This document shows positions 4,954 through 6,332 of a stretch of 6,332 bases of DNA, piece by piece (the first letter of the stretch is position 1; the number at the start of each line of letters is the position of its first letter). The DNA comes from Pirellulaceae bacterium (GTDB lineage Bacteria; Planctomycetota; Planctomycetia; Pirellulales; Pirellulaceae). The DNA lies in contig JABDKS010000230.1 of assembly GCA_013002105.1 (NCBI GenBank), forward strand, positions 1 through 6,332. The letters are read 5' to 3'. The translations under genes and the position numbers were made by a program. The notes under the pieces are model-generated. The model worked only from the letters and a program-made list of their open reading frames with translations, was not told where the DNA came from and did not search any database.

Positions 4954-6246
4954 TCACGTCACCGTGATTCGATACGACTGGATCGCGGCGTGACCCGACT
5001 TGCGAAACGGCCGGGGCATCGGTTGAGCAGCATGGTTGGCATCCACGGTGCGACATCGAATCGTATATTGTCCGGGCGGCAAACCCGGATGCAGCATCGC
5101 CCAGTGCGCTTTGGTCAGTCGCATCGGCCAGTTTTTCGGCTTGCCCCGGTCGTCAAATCCGAGTGTCGATTGGGGAATCTGTCCATCGCGAATGCCGCCA
5201 CCCCAGTCCTGTGGCGGATCGAGAATCTGTGCATCACGCCAGGGTGCGTTTTGGTAATACGGCGGCTTGATGCGATCGCGATCGTCTTCGCTGACCGGAT
5301 CGTTCTCATCGCGAATCCAAACCTGGACTTTCTTGAGTCCCGAGATCCCGACTTGCGCCCAGCCGGTCAGCGGGATCGGCGTATTGGCCTTCCACTGCTT
5401 ATCAAGTGGAAACAGATTGCAGAACGTCTTCAGCGGGCTATCGACATCGTTGTTTTTTTCGCCGTAGGTGTCATTGGCGTGAGGGATATTCGACAGCACG
5501 ATATGGGACAACCATTTGATGCTCTTGAATCCGTAGGCTTCGGGGACCACGATCCGAACCGGTCCTCCGCGCTCGGCAGTGAGCCAGTGGCCGTTCAGCT
5601 TGTAGCACAGAATCACCGGCGGCAGGCCAAACGGGTCTTCCAGCACGCGACCGACCGGCAACGAACTGCGGAACATCTGTTCTGGGTCGTCGTTGTGATA
5701 GCCGTAATAGAAGACGCGGCGCAAGTCCTGCACCGGTTGTGTCATCCACAGCACCGTTCGCAGTGGAACGCCTTCCCAGATCCCGGTGCCCAGCGGACAG
5801 CCGATGTTCAAGCAAGTCATCACTTTGGCAAACCGCACCGCGTGCGTTTTGCCCAGCTGGATCAGGGTGTCGAAATCGAGTGCCGTGTTGTCGGACTTGG
5901 TCAGCGGAGTGCGTAATCGGGACGGGTGTTTTTCATCACTGACGACTTCCAGTCGCCAGGTCTCCCGAGTCAGTCCCACTTCGCGTTTCTTGGATTCGGG
6001 CAACTGATGCGGTTTGGGGTTACCGCGCGACACATCTTGAAAGTCATCCTGATCGGTCAGCCATGATTCCAGAGAATCGATCGCCTGCGCCAGCGTCGCG
6101 TCATCGCGCGCGTTGCTACCCGCGTTGTCGTCCGGATTGGCTGCCAGCAACCGATGAGATTGCATCGCAGCGATGCCTGCTGCACCGAGCCCGATGAAAT
6201 AGCGACGGGTCACGAGACGGTGAATCGCCAGGAAGTCGGAATTCAT
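4954..6246 (-). CDS. Tat-exported sulfite-oxidase-family molybdopterin oxidoreductase
   Basis: This is a 430-aa predicted periplasmic molybdenum enzyme. Residues 13-21 (TRRYFIGLG), followed by a hydrophobic Ala/Gly run, form a twin-arginine signal, as expected for a protein exported folded with its cofactor. The Mo-pterin domain spans about 90-260: TCLNIG puts the probable molybdenum-ligand Cys at 145, followed by GTGIWEGVPL (153-162), LNGHWLTAERGGPVRIVVP (217-235) and YGFKSIKWL (238-246). Residues about 290-430 match the Mo-co dimerisation domain (TGWAQVGISGLKKVQVWIR near its start, Q-x-YRITV at the end). There is no heme domain, so an external cytochrome would take the electrons. The CLNIGC segment differs from the usual C-x-GN-R, so sulfite as substrate is not assured. 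The ATG is preceded by GAAGG at suitable spacing. Confidence 0.92.
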   Translation of the reverse strand: MNSDFLAIHRLVTRRYFIGLGAAGIAAMQSHRLLAANPDDNAGSNARDDATLAQAIDSLESWLTDQDDFQDVSRGNPKPHQLPESKKREVGLTRETWRLEVVSDEKHPSRLRTPLTKSDNTALDFDTLIQLGKTHAVRFAKVMTCLNIGCPLGTGIWEGVPLRTVLWMTQPVQDLRRVFYYGYHNDDPEQMFRSSLPVGRVLEDPFGLPPVILCYKLNGHWLTAERGGPVRIVVPEAYGFKSIKWLSHIVLSNIPHANDTYGEKNNDVDSPLKTFCNLFPLDKQWKANTPIPLTGWAQVGISGLKKVQVWIRDENDPVSEDDRDRIKPPYYQNAPWRDAQILDPPQDWGGGIRDGQIPQSTLGFDDRGKPKNWPMRLTKAHWAMLHPGLPPGQYTIRCRTVDANHAAQPMPRPFRKSGHAAIQSYRITVT

Positions 6247-6332
6247 AGCTGTGTGCCTTCGCAGAGAGTCATCACAGGGCAGGATGGAACCGGAATTGCC
6301 AGAACCGTCGATGGACGCTTGCCCGAGTCGAC
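6247..6332 (-). other. Leader of the molybdoenzyme gene with Shine-Dalgarno; possible end of an upstream gene
   Basis: GAAGG (minus strand, 6260-6256) lies 9 nt ahead of the ATG at 6246 and supports that start. Two minus-strand frames stay open to the window edge. One is in frame with the molybdoenzyme. The other gives 29 residues (ending VMTLCEGTQL) and stops at a TGA that overlaps the ATG as ATGA, the arrangement of translationally coupled genes. The 29 residues are not recognised. With so few bases, an upstream coupled gene is only a possibility. Confidence 0.3.

Noticed and set aside
4729..5916. 395-aa plus-strand open frame opposite the molybdoenzyme gene
   Set aside because: It overlaps antisense to clear sulfite-oxidase motifs and spans an intergenic gap and part of another gene. 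Its translation has no recognisable protein family features.

Overview
The window looks like chromosomal DNA from a planctomycete of the Rhodopirellula/Rubripirellula type. This is inferred from protein character, not from a marker gene. The evidence is a long secreted Tyr/Pro/Gln-rich protein with a 'YYRAPVTYYRP...DPVSGTT' island, a secreted 'LHEWGTFT' protein, long intergenic gaps with weak Shine-Dalgarno signals, and palindromic repeats ending in TAACCCGACGCGT/ACGCGTCGGGTTA.

Layout: (1) Positions 1-123 hold the 3' end of a plus-strand reading frame with weak resemblance to the C-terminus of a short-chain dehydrogenase. (2) Positions 121-315 hold a nested repeat. A 63-bp palindrome (24-nt arm, 15-nt loop, 24-nt arm) is split by a 124-bp element with 13-bp terminal inverted repeats and an 8-bp target duplication, and that element carries a second complete 63-bp palindrome. 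(3) Positions 316-510 are non-coding spacer. (4) Three minus-strand genes follow, listed here by coordinate: a secreted low-complexity protein (511-2538), a secreted protein joining an LHEWGTFT region to a C-terminal beta-gamma-crystallin-like region (2868-4829), and a Tat-exported sulfite-oxidase-family molybdoenzyme (4954-6246).

Transcription of the minus-strand genes runs from high to low coordinates. The molybdoenzyme comes first, the LHEWGTFT/crystallin gene follows after 124 bp, and the low-complexity gene follows after a further 329 bp and probably has its own promoter. All three products carry export signals, so the block encodes cell-envelope or periplasmic functions. The first two could be co-transcribed. 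No pathway linking them can be shown from sequence alone.

The most unusual structure is the repeat-within-repeat at 121-315, which preserves a readable insertion history between two convergent genes. The next most unusual is the domain combination of the 653-aa crystallin-like protein.
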